Positions 1-5,768 of a DNA stretch of 5,768 nucleotides are shown here, piece after piece (the stretch's first letter is position 1; every line of letters starts with the position of its first letter). Both the position numbers and the translations under genes were made by a program. The notes beneath the pieces are model-generated. The model saw nothing but the letters and a program-made list of their open reading frames with translations. It did not search any database and was not told where the DNA came from. Origin of the DNA: Acidimicrobiia bacterium. Lineage in GTDB: Bacteria; Actinomycetota; Acidimicrobiia; Spongiisociales; SHLN01. The stretch lies in assembly GCA_004283105.1 (NCBI GenBank), contig SHLN01000167.1, positions 1 through 5,768 of the forward strand, given 5' to 3'.

Positions 1-1
1 C

Positions 2-418
2 TACAAGTTCCGGACCATGGTGGACGAAGCCGACGCTACCGGAGCCCAGTTCGCCGTCCCGGACGACGAGCGGCTCACGAGGGTCGGGAGGGGGTTGCGA
101 CGGTTCAGGGTCGACGAGCTTCCCCAGCTCTGGAACGTCTTGAAGGGCGACCTGAGCCTTGTCGGACCGAGGCCTGAGCAGATCCCGTTCGTCGAGCGAT
201 TCGGGCAGACGATTCCGTTCTACACTCACCGTCATCTGATCCGGCCCGGAGTGACCGGCTGGGCTCAGGTCAACTTCGGCTACGCCGATAACGAGATCGA
301 AACCGTCGAGAAGCTCTCCTATGACCTCTACTACCTCAAACACGTGTCGCCCTGGCTCGACCTTTCGATCCTCGGGCGGAGTGTGTGGACGGTTCTCTCC
401 GGCTTCGGTGCTCAGTAG
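2..418 (+). CDS. Polyprenyl-phosphate sugar-1-phosphate transferase, C-terminal part (5' end outside window)
   Basis: Priming enzyme of surface polysaccharide synthesis: the family moves a sugar-1-phosphate from a nucleotide sugar onto undecaprenyl phosphate at the inner face of the membrane. The visible 138 residues are the cytoplasmic catalytic domain of the bacterial sugar transferase family (WbaP, ExoY, WcaJ). The reading frame is open from base 2 and begins with YKFRTM, the family's K-F-R-S/T-M motif, so the protein starts upstream. The hallmark DELPQLWNVLKGDLSLVGPR follows at bases 113-172, then RPGVTGWAQVN (242-274) and the usual C-terminal YDLYYLKH segment (320-343). The end is intact at a TAG. 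The N-terminal membrane segments cannot be seen, so the short (one-helix) and long (five-helix) types cannot be told apart, and the sugar donor cannot be read from sequence. The family call is near certain; the gene symbol is not assignable. Confidence 0.95.
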   Translation, partial: YKFRTMVDEADATGAQFAVPDDERLTRVGRGLRRFRVDELPQLWNVLKGDLSLVGPRPEQIPFVERFGQTIPFYTHRHLIRPGVTGWAQVNFGYADNEIETVEKLSYDLYYLKHVSPWLDLSILGRSVWTVLSGFGAQ

Positions 419-432
419 GCAGTCGGCAGAGC

Positions 433-438
433 TATATT
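433..438 (+). promoter_or_regulatory. Probable -10 box (TATATT) of a leaderless promoter for the gene at 446
   Basis: TATATT lies in the 27-base gap after the sugar transferase stop, with 7 bases between it and the ATG at 446. That spacing would put the transcription start on or next to the A of the ATG, the leaderless arrangement common in actinomycetes. No Shine-Dalgarno sequence precedes the ATG, which fits. No convincing -35 box is seen about 17 bases upstream (bases 410-415 are unlike TTGACA), so the call rests on the -10 match and spacing alone. Confidence 0.5.
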
Positions 439-445
439 GCCCCCG

Positions 446-2677
446 ATGATGCGCTGGACTCGAACACTCATTGCGTTGCTGGCGCTCGTCGCCAGTCTCC
501 TCGTTCCCCCGATGGCGCCTGCCGCGGCGGCCACCAACTTCACGGAGAGTCACACCTGCGGTACCGCCGGTTTCCGGGGCCCGCTTTCGCAGAATGGCGG
601 CTGGATGCCGCTATCGGAGCCGGTGTACGGCCCGTTCGGGGACTTCTTCGGACGGAACGGGTATTCGATCGACAGCCAGCTTGTGACCTGGAGGCCGTAC
701 CGGTCATCGCGAACCGTCCGGGTCCATGCTCTGGCGCTGCCGGCGTTTGAGCTCGTCAACGAGAACCTGGCTGCTGAGTATGCCAAGGGCAACTACTACC
801 CGGTCACGGCTGCCTTCGGGCACGCATACCGGGCGGTCACCGGGGGCAGCCAGCGCATGTCGTTCCACGCCTTCGGGACGGCCGTCGATATCAATCCTGC
901 TCAGAACCCCTACAACACCGACGACCCACCGGTTCTCGTCACCGACATGCCCGAGTGGTACGTGCAGGCGTGGCAGGACGCCGGTTTCTGCTGGGGAGGG
1001 GATTGGGAGTCGATCAAGGATGCCATGCACTTCTCCTGGATGGGCCCGTCCGCCACCCCGGGGTATTCGACCACCCCGGCGCCGCATTCGCCGGTCACGA
1101 GCCTCGAGGGGTTCCAGAGGACCGGCTTCAGCGGTCCGGTCGGCATCGAGCCGGCCGATTGGACCTACGAGATAGCCGACCGCAGCCGGGACGGGGCTCC
1201 CGACATCTACGCCTGGCGCTGGCTCGGCAATGGAGAGATCCGTCTCGAGATTGTCTCGGCGTTCGGAGACTTCCGCGATGTCGGCATCCGCGAGAACATC
1301 AATGTGAGTGGCGGCCCCGCCACCCACGGCGTGACCTTCGCCGACTACGACGGTGACAGCAGGGATGACCTGTGGGTCGTCGACTGGGGCACCGACCAGG
1401 TCACGATCTACGGTGACACCGTGGGGGAGGCCGATCGATTCACCGAAGTCCTCGCCCAGTCTTCTCTCGGCGTGACCAACGGAGCCGTGCTGTTGGCCGG
1501 CGACTACAACGGCGACCGGGCGGTCGACGCGTACGTTATCGACGGGAACGGCTTCCTATCCATTCTCGACGGGAACGGCTTCCAGACCCCCCTGGTAACG
1601 GCATCGACCGGGGCGCGGCCACAGTGGAACCGGTACGGTCTCGGCGACTACGACGGCAACGGATCGCTCGACCTGTTTGCGATCAGCTCGGTCGGTCAGC
1701 AGGTGTACGTGGCAAACGGGTTCGACACCGGGTTTTCCACCGGTCCGTACTGGTCCGTTGCGGTACCGAAGTCTGGAGCGGCGCGGGTGGGCGACTACGA
1801 CGGTGACGGCCGTGCCGACATCTATCACTTCGAAGACGGCGACGTGGCCGTCTACCTGGGAGGCCGCAGGACGGCCGGCGAGGATCTGACGGCCTGGTTC
1901 GATCATCCCGATCTGAACGCCTGGGACGCCGGGCCAGAGTGTGTCGGGCCAAACGGTTGCGACAAGATCGGGTACGTGACCGGGGGCCTCGAGTTCAACC
2001 TGCGCGACAACCTGTCCTGGGAGGGGGGCGACTACCACGAGTACTTCTTCGGCGTTCCCGGAGACGTGCCGCTCCTGGGCGATTGGGATGGGGACAACGT
2101 TTCGACTCCGGGCATGTTCCGACCGTCGAACGGTTACGCCTACATCTCCAACCGGAATCGCACCGGAATCGCCTCTACCGAGTTCTTCTTCGGCATCGGG
2201 GGCGATATTCCGCTGGCAGGGGATTGGAACGCAGACGGGCGCGACACGTTGAGCATCTATCGCCCCTCCAACAACCGCTTCTACGTTTCGAATGCGCTCC
2301 GGACCCAGTTCGCCGACTTCGACTTCGAGTTCGCCCTACCCGGCAGCCAGCCATTCGCCGGCGACTTCAACGGCGATGGCCGCGACGACCTCGGTCTCTA
2401 CCGTGCTGCCGACGGCCTCGTTGCCATGCGTTTCCTCGGCAGCCCTTCCGGCCCCGCCGACATCACGTTCTACGTTGGCAGCGAAGCCGACACCGTCATC
2501 GCCGGCGACTGGTCGGGTGATGGGGTGGATACCGTGGCCTGGCACGACGACGACGCAGGCCTGTGGTACTTCCGCCTGTCGAACTCCCAGGTGGTCGCCG
2601 ATCACGTTCTGCGGGCCGGTCCGATCGGAGCAGCCGTCACGCCCGTGACGGGCCGCTGGGTCATTCTCCCCGGCTAG
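446..2677 (+). CDS. Secreted M15-like D,D-peptidase domain with FG-GAP/VCBS-like calcium repeat propeller
   Basis: Predicted exported protein of 743 residues. Residues 1-29 form a signal peptide (Arg3 and Arg6, hydrophobic stretch 7-20, likely cut after the Ala run near 29). Residues about 91-198 match M15 zinc peptidases of the D-Ala-D-Ala carboxypeptidase / endolysin type (resembling Pfam Peptidase_M15_4): SFHAFGTAVDINP gives His141 and Asp148, GFCWGGDW follows, and DAMHF gives Asp192 and His195. All three expected zinc ligands and an acidic catalytic residue are present, so activity on peptidoglycan stem peptides is plausible. A Pro/Thr-rich linker (about 201-216) leads to FG-GAP/VCBS-like repeats with DxDGD calcium loops at residues 300, 353, 401, 450, 546, 593, 640 and 688, plus a weak one at 245. 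There is no LPxTG motif or C-terminal membrane helix, so it is probably released or held non-covalently. I chose ATG 446 over TTG 437 because TTG overlaps the likely -10 box; ATG 449 is also possible. The role in the glycan locus (wall remodelling or binding) is inference. Confidence 0.88.
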   Translation: MMRWTRTLIALLALVASLLVPPMAPAAAATNFTESHTCGTAGFRGPLSQNGGWMPLSEPVYGPFGDFFGRNGYSIDSQLVTWRPYRSSRTVRVHALALPAFELVNENLAAEYAKGNYYPVTAAFGHAYRAVTGGSQRMSFHAFGTAVDINPAQNPYNTDDPPVLVTDMPEWYVQAWQDAGFCWGGDWESIKDAMHFSWMGPSATPGYSTTPAPHSPVTSLEGFQRTGFSGPVGIEPADWTYEIADRSRDGAPDIYAWRWLGNGEIRLEIVSAFGDFRDVGIRENINVSGGPATHGVTFADYDGDSRDDLWVVDWGTDQVTIYGDTVGEADRFTEVLAQSSLGVTNGAVLLAGDYNGDRAVDAYVIDGNGFLSILDGNGFQTPLVTASTGARPQWNRYGLGDYDGNGSLDLFAISSVGQQVYVANGFDTGFSTGPYWSVAVPKSGAARVGDYDGDGRADIYHFEDGDVAVYLGGRRTAGEDLTAWFDHPDLNAWDAGPECVGPNGCDKIGYVTGGLEFNLRDNLSWEGGDYHEYFFGVPGDVPLLGDWDGDNVSTPGMFRPSNGYAYISNRNRTGIASTEFFFGIGGDIPLAGDWNADGRDTLSIYRPSNNRFYVSNALRTQFADFDFEFALPGSQPFAGDFNGDGRDDLGLYRAADGLVAMRFLGSPSGPADITFYVGSEADTVIAGDWSGDGVDTVAWHDDDAGLWYFRLSNSQVVADHVLRAGPIGAAVTPVTGRWVILPG
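1343..1819 (+). repeat. First block of FG-GAP/VCBS-like repeats (four calcium loops, GDYDGDG type)
   Basis: Protein-level repeats inside the secreted peptidase gene. The loops are DYDGDSRDD (from base 1343), DYNGDRAVD (1502), DYDGNGSLD (1646) and DYDGDGRAD (1793), spaced 53, 48 and 49 residues apart. Each is followed by a short hydrophobic strand such as DLWVVD, DAYVID or DLFAIS. This is the usual pattern of one beta-propeller blade per repeat with a Ca2+-binding loop. A degenerate copy, DRSRDGAPD, lies at base 1178. The coordinates span only from the first to the last loop of the block. Confidence 0.8.
1539..1583 (+). repeat. Exact 18-bp direct repeat with 27-bp period inside the propeller gene
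   Basis: TCGACGGGAACGGCTTCC occurs at 1539-1556 and again at 1566-1583. The period is 27 bases, nine codons, so the protein reads DGNGFLSIL then DGNGFQTPL. Because the unit is a multiple of three, gain or loss of a copy would keep the frame. It looks like a recent in-frame duplication within one blade. Confidence 0.85.
2081..2533 (+). repeat. Second block of calcium-loop repeats (four copies, GDWDGD...YRPSN type)
   Basis: C-terminal repeats of the secreted protein, distinct in sequence from the first block. The loops are DWDGDNVST (base 2081), DWNADGRDT (2222), DFNGDGRDD (2363) and DWSGDGVDT (2507), spaced 47, 47 and 48 residues apart. The first two are followed by FRPSNGYAYISN and YRPSNNRFYVSN, and the first three loops are preceded by PGD/GGD/PGS-x-P turns. 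The tight period points to equal-sized blades. The DxDGD signature supports calcium binding; the ligand or surface contacted is unknown. Confidence 0.8.
2151..2172 (+). repeat. Perfect tandem 11-bp duplication in coding sequence
   Basis: ACCGGAATCGC is present twice back to back at 2151-2161 and 2162-2172, encoding NRNRTGIA across the junction. The unit is not a multiple of three, so gain or loss of one copy would shift the frame and remove the last three calcium-loop repeats. The frame is intact here. Confidence 0.85.
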
Positions 2678-2712
2678 CGGCCCGGGTCGCTCACCCACGC
2701 CCCGACAGCAGC

Positions 2713-2718
2713 GATAAT
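2713..2718 (+). promoter_or_regulatory. Probable -10 box (GATAAT) for the GT2 gene at 2728
   Basis: GATAAT differs from TATAAT at one position and ends 9 bases before the ATG at 2728, in an otherwise GC-rich 50-base gap. Transcription would start within a few bases of the ATG, giving a leaderless or nearly leaderless message. No Shine-Dalgarno sequence precedes the ATG (upstream bases are GGCGCGGCC) and no clear -35 box is visible. Confidence 0.42.
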
Positions 2719-2727
2719 GGCGCGGCC

Positions 2728-3642
2728 ATGAATGTGTCTGTCGTCACCCCGGCCCTCAACGAGCGGGGAAGCATCGAAGCCCTGATCGAGTCGTTGCTCA
2801 ATCAGACGGTTCCTCCCACCGAGATCGTGGTGGCGGACGGGGGCTCAACCGACGGAACGCGAGAGATTCTCGACACGCTCGCTGAGGCCAATCCGCAACT
2901 GCGGGTCGTCGACGGTCCGGGTGGGATCAGCGAAAACCGCAACGCCGCCATTGCCGCCGCCGGTCACGACATCGTCGCCTGTATCGACGCCGGTTGCGTG
3001 GCGGAGCCCGAGTGGCTTGAACGAATCACGGCACCGTTCGCCCGGGGAGAGGATTGGGTGTCCGGGTTCTATGTGCCGCGGGGTGCCAATCTCCGATCAA
3101 CCTGTGCCGGTCTCGTGCTCATGAGCGTGCGAGAGGAGATCAACCCCGACCACATGACCCCGCCGGGCGCCTCGCAGGCGTTCCGCAAGAAGCTCTGGCA
3201 TCGAGTCGGTGGGTTCCCGGAAGGAATGGCGGCCGCAGAGGACACCCTGTTCGGCGAGCGGGCCAAGGCCGCCGGGTTCGAGCCATATTTCGAGGGCGAC
3301 GCGCTCATCCAATGGCGGCCGCCGGAGGGCCTGTGGGCCATGGTGCGCAAGGCGTTCGCGTGGGGACGGGGTGACGGCCGGGCCGGACTGAGAGGCGGCG
3401 CCTACTCACGAATCCTGGTCGGCTACTGGGGGAGCGTGTTAGCGGCCGTTCTTGGCGCGTTCATCGCCTGGTGGCTCATACCGATCGCGCTCGTCCCGCT
3501 GGCGGTGTCCGCCGTCCGTCGGACGAGATTCAAGTATCGCTGGGCCGACGGTATCGGGAAGTACCTGCTCATTCCGGTCGCCCACACCCTGCAGTTGCTC
3601 TCGCAGAGCCTCGGGTGGCTGGTCGGATCGCGATTCTCCTGA
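2728..3642 (+). CDS. Family 2 glycosyltransferase with C-terminal membrane segment
   Basis: Predicted 304-residue GT2 (GT-A fold) enzyme that would add a sugar from a nucleotide donor to a growing surface glycan. The N-terminus VSVVTPALNERGSIEALIESL is the GT2 nucleotide-binding strand and helix (first 20 or so residues). ADGGSTDGT at 36-44 is the second acidic motif. The metal-site motif reads DAG (87-89, in CIDAGC) rather than classic DxD, as in a known GT2 subgroup that also has the GISENRNAAI stretch seen at 66-75. AED at 170-172 fits the catalytic-base region. Residues about 231-262 are strongly hydrophobic (one or two membrane helices), so the enzyme probably sits at the inner membrane. 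The frame runs open upstream to 2563, but that part overlaps the previous gene and lacks the GT2 start; ATG 2728 places the first strand exactly at the N-terminus and follows a likely -10 box. It overlaps the next gene by one base. Donor and acceptor are unknown. Confidence 0.9.
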   Translation: MNVSVVTPALNERGSIEALIESLLNQTVPPTEIVVADGGSTDGTREILDTLAEANPQLRVVDGPGGISENRNAAIAAAGHDIVACIDAGCVAEPEWLERITAPFARGEDWVSGFYVPRGANLRSTCAGLVLMSVREEINPDHMTPPGASQAFRKKLWHRVGGFPEGMAAAEDTLFGERAKAAGFEPYFEGDALIQWRPPEGLWAMVRKAFAWGRGDGRAGLRGGAYSRILVGYWGSVLAAVLGAFIAWWLIPIALVPLAVSAVRRTRFKYRWADGIGKYLLIPVAHTLQLLSQSLGWLVGSRFS

Positions 3643-3644
3643 TG
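3640..3644 (+). other. Stop/start overlap (TGATG) coupling the two glycosyltransferase genes
   Basis: The GT2 stop TGA (3640-3642) shares its last A with the ATG (3642-3644) of the next gene. No recognisable Shine-Dalgarno sequence lies upstream of the ATG (bases 3626-3639 read GATCGCGATTCTCC), so the downstream gene is probably translated by ribosomes terminating on the GT2 gene. Confidence 0.75.
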
Positions 3645-5768
3645 TACATCGTGTTCGTCGGCACCGAGCTGGACCCGGTCCGCCCCGGCGGTGCGGGAAC
3701 CGTGGTGGCCCGGCTTGCCTCCCAGCTCGGCGAGGCCGGTCACCGGGTAGAAGTGCTCATCGTCGGCTCGCCTCCAGAAGCAGCCCCGCCGGCCGGGATT
3801 CCGGTCACCTGGATCGAGCCGGGCGTCCCCGATCGGGCCGCACCGACCCAGCACCTCGCCGATGCGCGGGCAGCCGCCGAGGCCGTGGCCGGACTCCCGC
3901 AACGCCCCGACCTCGTCGAGTTCGAAGACTTCCACGGGCTCGGACTGTGGGCGCTCATGCGGCGGGGCATGCTCGCGCTCGATCAAACACCGATTGCCAT
4001 CAGAGCGCATGGACCGCTCGATCTCGTGCTCACCCGCCTCGGGTCCGATCCCGACCACCTCCGGCTCATGCGAACGATGGAACGCGAGGCCTACCGGATG
4101 GCGGATGCGGTCATTGCTCCTTCCCCTGCGATGGCCGAGGTGCTCATCGCTCACTTCGGGCTCGAGCCCGACCGGGTCAGAATCGGCCAGCCACCCCTGG
4201 CCGAGCTGGTTCGATCGCCCCGAATACCGGCGCCCGCGCCCGAGATCGTCGGCTACGGACGCCTCGGCGAAGAAAAGGGATCGGAGGACCTTCTGCTGGC
4301 CAGCCTTCCGCTCCTCGAAGCCGATGACCAAGCCATTGTGCGCTTCGTCGGTCCGGACGGCTGGGATGTGGAGACCGGCGCCTCGGTGTCCGAGCATCTC
4401 CGGTCGCTCGTCCCCGAACACCTGCAGGAGCGGGTTCGCTTCGAGGGCCCGATCGATCGGTCTGAGCTCGGGGCACAGCTCGCCTCGGCCTGGCTGGCCG
4501 TGTTCCCGACCCGTTTCGAGACCTTCTGTTACGCCGCCCACGAGTGCCGGAGTCTCGGCCTTCCCATCATCGTGCCCCAGCATCCCGAGTTCCGGCCGTT
4601 CTTCGGGTATCGGACCGGTGCCCGCTTCTACGATGGAACCACCGAGGACCTCGGCCGGGTCATCGGTGAGGTCGTTTCCGATCCCGGCATGCGGGAGGCG
4701 ATGGCACGGGCCCCGCTCCCGAGCTACTCCGATCCACTCGAGCCCTACTACCCGGTGGTCCCTCGCCACCGGCGCACCCAGTCCGGCCTCGCCACGGCCG
4801 CACTGCGGCGGATCGAGGCGGCGACCAATCCGCCGGCCGCGGTCCCCCCGGTTCGGTTCGAGTGGGCCGACCGGCTCCTCGACGGCCTGCCCGAGGCCGT
4901 TGCCGACCGTCTGGCTGCCACCGCCGTCGATTCGCCTGCCTTCCGTCGCTGGCGCCGACGCCGGGCCGCCGGCAGCTGGGAACGAGAGACGATGCAGGCA
5001 ACCTGGCGCGGGAGCCTTCCCGAGCTATCGGATCCGGTCGTTTCGATCGTCATCCCCTGTTTCAACCAGGGTCAGTTCCTCCACGACGCCATCCGGAGCG
5101 TCTTCCGCCAGTCGTTTCCGTCCTGGGAGATTGTGATCGTCGACGATGGCAGCACCGATCCGGCCACCAGGGCCGTGCTGCGCTCACTGCACTATCCCCG
5201 CACTCGCATCATCCGGCAGCGCAATCGTGGTCTTCCGGCCGCCCGCAACGCCGGAATGACCGCGGCCCGGGGCCGCTATCTCGTGCCGCTCGACGCCGAC
5301 GACGAACTGACGGCCCCCTTCCTCGCCGCCACGGTCGAGGCGCTCGATCGGAATCCGGAGGCTGCCTTCGCTCACACCTGGACCCGGCTGTTCGGGAATC
5401 AAGACCTCATCTGGATCGACCGTCCCTACAACCCCTATCAGCTGCTGCTGTCAACCTCGGTCGTGGGCTGTGCGCTCATCCGGACGGAGGCCTGGCGGTC
5501 GGTAGGCGGCTACGACACCAGCCGCCGGCAGGGCAACGAGGATTGGGATCTGTGGATCCGGTTCTTCGAAGCCGGGTGGGATCAGGTCGAGGTCCCCCGG
5601 GCACTGTTCCGGTACCGCCAGCACGGAATTTCGATGAGTGTTTCCACCGAAGCGCGGTTTGAGGAGGCACGGCTCGAGATCGCTCGCTCGCACCCCGCCC
5701 TCTACGACCGCACAGCCCTCCGGGAAATGAAGGCGCGCTGGTATCCGTGGGTCTCGGTCGTGATCGAC
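3642..5768 (+). CDS. Multidomain glycosyltransferase, GT4 followed by GT2 (3' end outside window)
   Basis: An uninterrupted frame of 709 codons from ATG 3642 to the right edge, with no stop seen. Residues about 1-400 are a GT4-type GT-B enzyme: GGAG at 16-19, RAHG at 121-124, AD-VIAPS in the middle, GYGRLGEEKG with Arg207 and Lys212 as the donor-phosphate pair, and an E-x7-E motif (Glu293, Glu301) in RFETFCYAAHE. A charged linker (about 400-465) leads to a complete GT2 (GT-A) domain: VSIVIPCFN at 467-475, VDDGSTD at 500-506, DADD at 551-554, NEDWD at 632-636, and RYRQHGISMS just after 650. Both sets of active-site motifs are intact, so one protein probably adds two sugars, or makes two linkages, to the lipid-linked chain in the cytoplasm. 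No signal peptide or membrane helix is visible. The protein ends in the window at PWVSVVID, which may begin a further domain. Overlapping frames in this gene are long but lack family motifs. Specific sugars cannot be read. Confidence 0.93.
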   Translation, partial: MYIVFVGTELDPVRPGGAGTVVARLASQLGEAGHRVEVLIVGSPPEAAPPAGIPVTWIEPGVPDRAAPTQHLADARAAAEAVAGLPQRPDLVEFEDFHGLGLWALMRRGMLALDQTPIAIRAHGPLDLVLTRLGSDPDHLRLMRTMEREAYRMADAVIAPSPAMAEVLIAHFGLEPDRVRIGQPPLAELVRSPRIPAPAPEIVGYGRLGEEKGSEDLLLASLPLLEADDQAIVRFVGPDGWDVETGASVSEHLRSLVPEHLQERVRFEGPIDRSELGAQLASAWLAVFPTRFETFCYAAHECRSLGLPIIVPQHPEFRPFFGYRTGARFYDGTTEDLGRVIGEVVSDPGMREAMARAPLPSYSDPLEPYYPVVPRHRRTQSGLATAALRRIEAATNPPAAVPPVRFEWADRLLDGLPEAVADRLAATAVDSPAFRRWRRRRAAGSWERETMQATWRGSLPELSDPVVSIVIPCFNQGQFLHDAIRSVFRQSFPSWEIVIVDDGSTDPATRAVLRSLHYPRTRIIRQRNRGLPAARNAGMTAARGRYLVPLDADDELTAPFLAATVEALDRNPEAAFAHTWTRLFGNQDLIWIDRPYNPYQLLLSTSVVGCALIRTEAWRSVGGYDTSRRQGNEDWDLWIRFFEAGWDQVEVPRALFRYRQHGISMSVSTEARFEEARLEIARSHPALYDRTALREMKARWYPWVSVVID

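Noticed and set aside
437..439. TTG as start of the secreted protein
   Set aside because: It overlaps the probable -10 box and adds only Met-Pro-Pro ahead of a normal signal peptide that begins at ATG 446.
704..1327. 207-codon minus-strand frame
   Set aside because: It is antisense to the M15-like domain, with no domain signal and no start context.
2669..2686. CCCGG...CCGGG inverted repeat at the end of the secreted protein gene, considered as a terminator
   Set aside because: It has a five-base stem and eight-base loop, no T-run follows, and such matches are expected by chance in GC-rich DNA.
2563..2727. Upstream extension of the GT2 gene by 55 codons
   Set aside because: It overlaps the end of the secreted protein gene, and its translation is Arg/Ser-rich and unrelated to GT2 N-termini, which begin at ATG 2728.
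3423..4769. 448-codon open frame on the minus strand
   Set aside because: It lies antisense to the end of the GT2 gene and the GT4 domain, whose motifs are complete. Its translation is Arg/Gly/Pro-rich with no recognisable domain. Long antisense frames are common in high-GC coding DNA.
3862..5136. 424-codon plus-strand frame
   Set aside because: It overlaps the GT4-GT2 gene in another frame. The protein is Ser/Arg/Pro-rich low-complexity sequence without family motifs.
1..5768. CRISPR, tRNA/rRNA, insertion sequence or defence system
   Set aside because: No spaced repeats, terminal inverted repeats, RNA gene signatures or nuclease/transposase motifs were seen; coding sequence accounts for nearly all of the window.

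Overview
The window is high-GC bacterial DNA carrying part of a cell-surface or exopolysaccharide gene cluster, with every gene on the plus strand. It most resembles an actinomycete. The reasons are the GC-rich codon use, start codons without Shine-Dalgarno sequences but with TATATT/GATAAT-like -10 boxes 7-9 bases upstream (the leaderless pattern common in Actinobacteria), and a secreted protein with GDWDGDG-type repeats that I associate with Acidimicrobiia-like genomes. The taxon is an inference; no rRNA or marker gene is present.

Layout: (1) 2-418, the C-terminal part of a polyprenyl-phosphate sugar-1-phosphate transferase (WbaP/ExoY/WcaJ type), cut by the left edge. (2) 446-2677, a 743-residue secreted protein: signal peptide, M15-type D,D-peptidase-like zinc domain, Pro/Thr-rich linker, then a long series of FG-GAP/VCBS-like calcium-loop repeats. 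(3) 2728-3642, a family 2 glycosyltransferase with a hydrophobic C-terminal segment. (4) 3642 to the right edge, a very large glycosyltransferase in which a GT4 (GT-B fold) domain is followed by a GT2 (GT-A fold) domain. It is still open after 709 codons, and the last visible residues could begin another domain.

How they may work together: the first enzyme would load the first sugar phosphate onto undecaprenyl phosphate at the membrane. The two downstream glycosyltransferases, which have three transferase domains between them, would extend that lipid-linked sugar chain. The secreted peptidase-like/propeller protein would act outside the membrane on peptidoglycan, or bind wall or glycan, perhaps where the polymer is exported or anchored. 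Genes 3 and 4 overlap by one base (TGATG) and are probably translationally coupled. Genes 2 and 3 each appear to have their own promoter.

There is no gene-free stretch over 300 bases; the gaps are 27 and 50 bases. I saw no tRNA, rRNA, CRISPR array, insertion sequence or attachment site. No clearly new system is evident. The most unusual items are the peptidase/propeller architecture inside a glycan locus, the GT4-GT2 fusion, and two short exact direct repeats inside the propeller gene.
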